A stretch of DNA of 6,818 nucleotides from CAZEVY01 sp964515555 (GTDB lineage: Bacteria > Acidobacteriota > Terriglobia > Bryobacterales > Bryobacteraceae). The stretch is from NCBI GenBank assembly GCA_964515555.1, contig CAZEVY010000164.1, positions 1-6,818 on the forward strand, in the 5' to 3' direction. Positions within the stretch are counted from its first letter, which is position 1, and each line of letters opens with the position of its first letter. Positions 6,376-6,818 of the stretch are shown here, in pieces. The translations under genes and the position numbers were made by a program. The notes under the pieces are model-generated. The model made no database searches. It was not told the origin of the DNA and saw only the letters and a program-made list of their open reading frames with translations.

Positions 6376-6818
6376 GTGCCGCGCATCGCCGTGACGTTCT
6401 CCTCGCGACTCGACTGGGATCAGCAACCGAACGCGCTGGCGCGGCTGCTCGACAGCAAGCGCCGTGCGCGCGCGCCTCTGTTCGATCTCACGGAGTCCAA
6501 TCCGACGCGTGCGGGACTGGCGTTCGCGGCGGGCGCCCTCGAGGCCCTGGCCGATCCTCGGTCCCTCGTGTACGAACCGGCGCCACGCGGCGTATCGGAG
6601 GCGTGCGAGGCCGTGGCCGAATACTACGCGTCGCGCGGCGCGGAGGTCGACGCCGGACGAGTCGTTCTGACGTCGTCGACCAGCGAGGGCTATTCGTGGC
6701 TCTTCAAGCTGCTCGCCGACCCCGGAGACGAAGTCCTGTCGCCGCGGCCGTCCTATCCTCTGTTCGAGTACCTGGCGCGGCTCGAAGGCTTGCGGCTGGC
6801 GCACTATCCGCTGCGGTA
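6376..6818 (+). CDS. PLP-dependent aminotransferase, class I/II (partial, C-terminus outside window)
   Basis: This is the N-terminal 147 residues of a fold-type I pyridoxal-phosphate enzyme, probably a transaminase acting on an amino acid. The segment FDLTESNPTRAGL (36-48) matches the substrate-side loop seen near the start of aspartate aminotransferase-like enzymes. VYEPAPRGVSEACEAVAEYYASRG (65-88) corresponds to the usual 'Y.p..G...LR.aia.y' region. VVLTSSTSEGYSWLFKLLADPGDEVLSPRPSYPLFEYLA (96-134) is the cofactor phosphate-binding turn, small domain hinge and conserved P-x-Y-P strand. The active-site lysine would lie beyond the window. The first in-frame start is GTG at 6376, and a GTG at 6391 is an alternative. 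An in-frame TAA at 6343-6345 bounds the frame upstream, and the ATG at 6356 is in another frame that closes after 12 codons. No Shine-Dalgarno sequence is seen. Substrate specificity cannot be read from this part. Confidence 0.87.
   Translation, partial: MPRIAVTFSSRLDWDQQPNALARLLDSKRRARAPLFDLTESNPTRAGLAFAAGALEALADPRSLVYEPAPRGVSEACEAVAEYYASRGAEVDAGRVVLTSSTSEGYSWLFKLLADPGDEVLSPRPSYPLFEYLARLEGLRLAHYPLR

Noticed and set aside
6238..6804. A 188-codon minus-strand frame spanning the divergent intergenic region and the aminotransferase start
   Set aside because: It crosses the rmuC start, and the plus strand encodes a clear aminotransferase. The minus product has no recognisable motif.

Overview
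The window is GC-rich, with codon use biased towards G or C in the third position. It holds five protein genes. Four lie on the minus strand and one, cut by the right edge, lies on the plus strand. The gene content is a TPR-CHAT protein linked to an ECF sigma factor and a zinc-finger anti-sigma protein, beside an ACAD11-like acyl-CoA dehydrogenase and rmuC. This set, together with the protein style, suggests a free-living soil or sediment bacterium, most likely Acidobacteriota (Bryobacter/Solibacter-like). The taxonomic guess is inference from protein flavour only.

Layout from left to right: (1) the N-terminal 252 residues of an acyl-CoA dehydrogenase, minus strand, cut by the left edge, with a promoter-like sequence so close to the ATG that the mRNA may be leaderless; (2) a small membrane-anchored zinc-finger anti-sigma factor, minus; (3) an ECF-type sigma factor, minus; (4) a large TPR-CHAT protein (caspase-like cysteine protease fold) with a predicted signal peptide, minus; (5) a 190-bp intergenic region with a direct repeat and an imperfect hairpin; (6) rmuC, minus; (7) a 110-bp divergent intergenic region holding a palindromic TATAAT; (8) the start of a PLP-dependent class I/II aminotransferase, plus, cut by the right edge.

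The most interesting part is the block at 829-4635. In transcription order it reads TPR-CHAT, sigma, anti-sigma. Only 3 nt separate the CHAT stop from the sigma ATG, and two RNA hairpins sit at the sigma/anti-sigma junction. The layout suggests a signalling module in which an apparently exported caspase-like protease could act on the extracytoplasmic part of the anti-sigma factor and free the sigma factor. This resembles in outline, but is not the same as, the TPR-CHAT protease Csx29 of type III-E CRISPR, which cleaves Csx30 and so affects an ECF-type sigma factor. No CRISPR array or cas gene is visible here. The flanking genes (acyl-CoA dehydrogenase, rmuC, aminotransferase) look like ordinary chromosomal genes. 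No tRNA, rRNA, insertion sequence or phage gene was seen.
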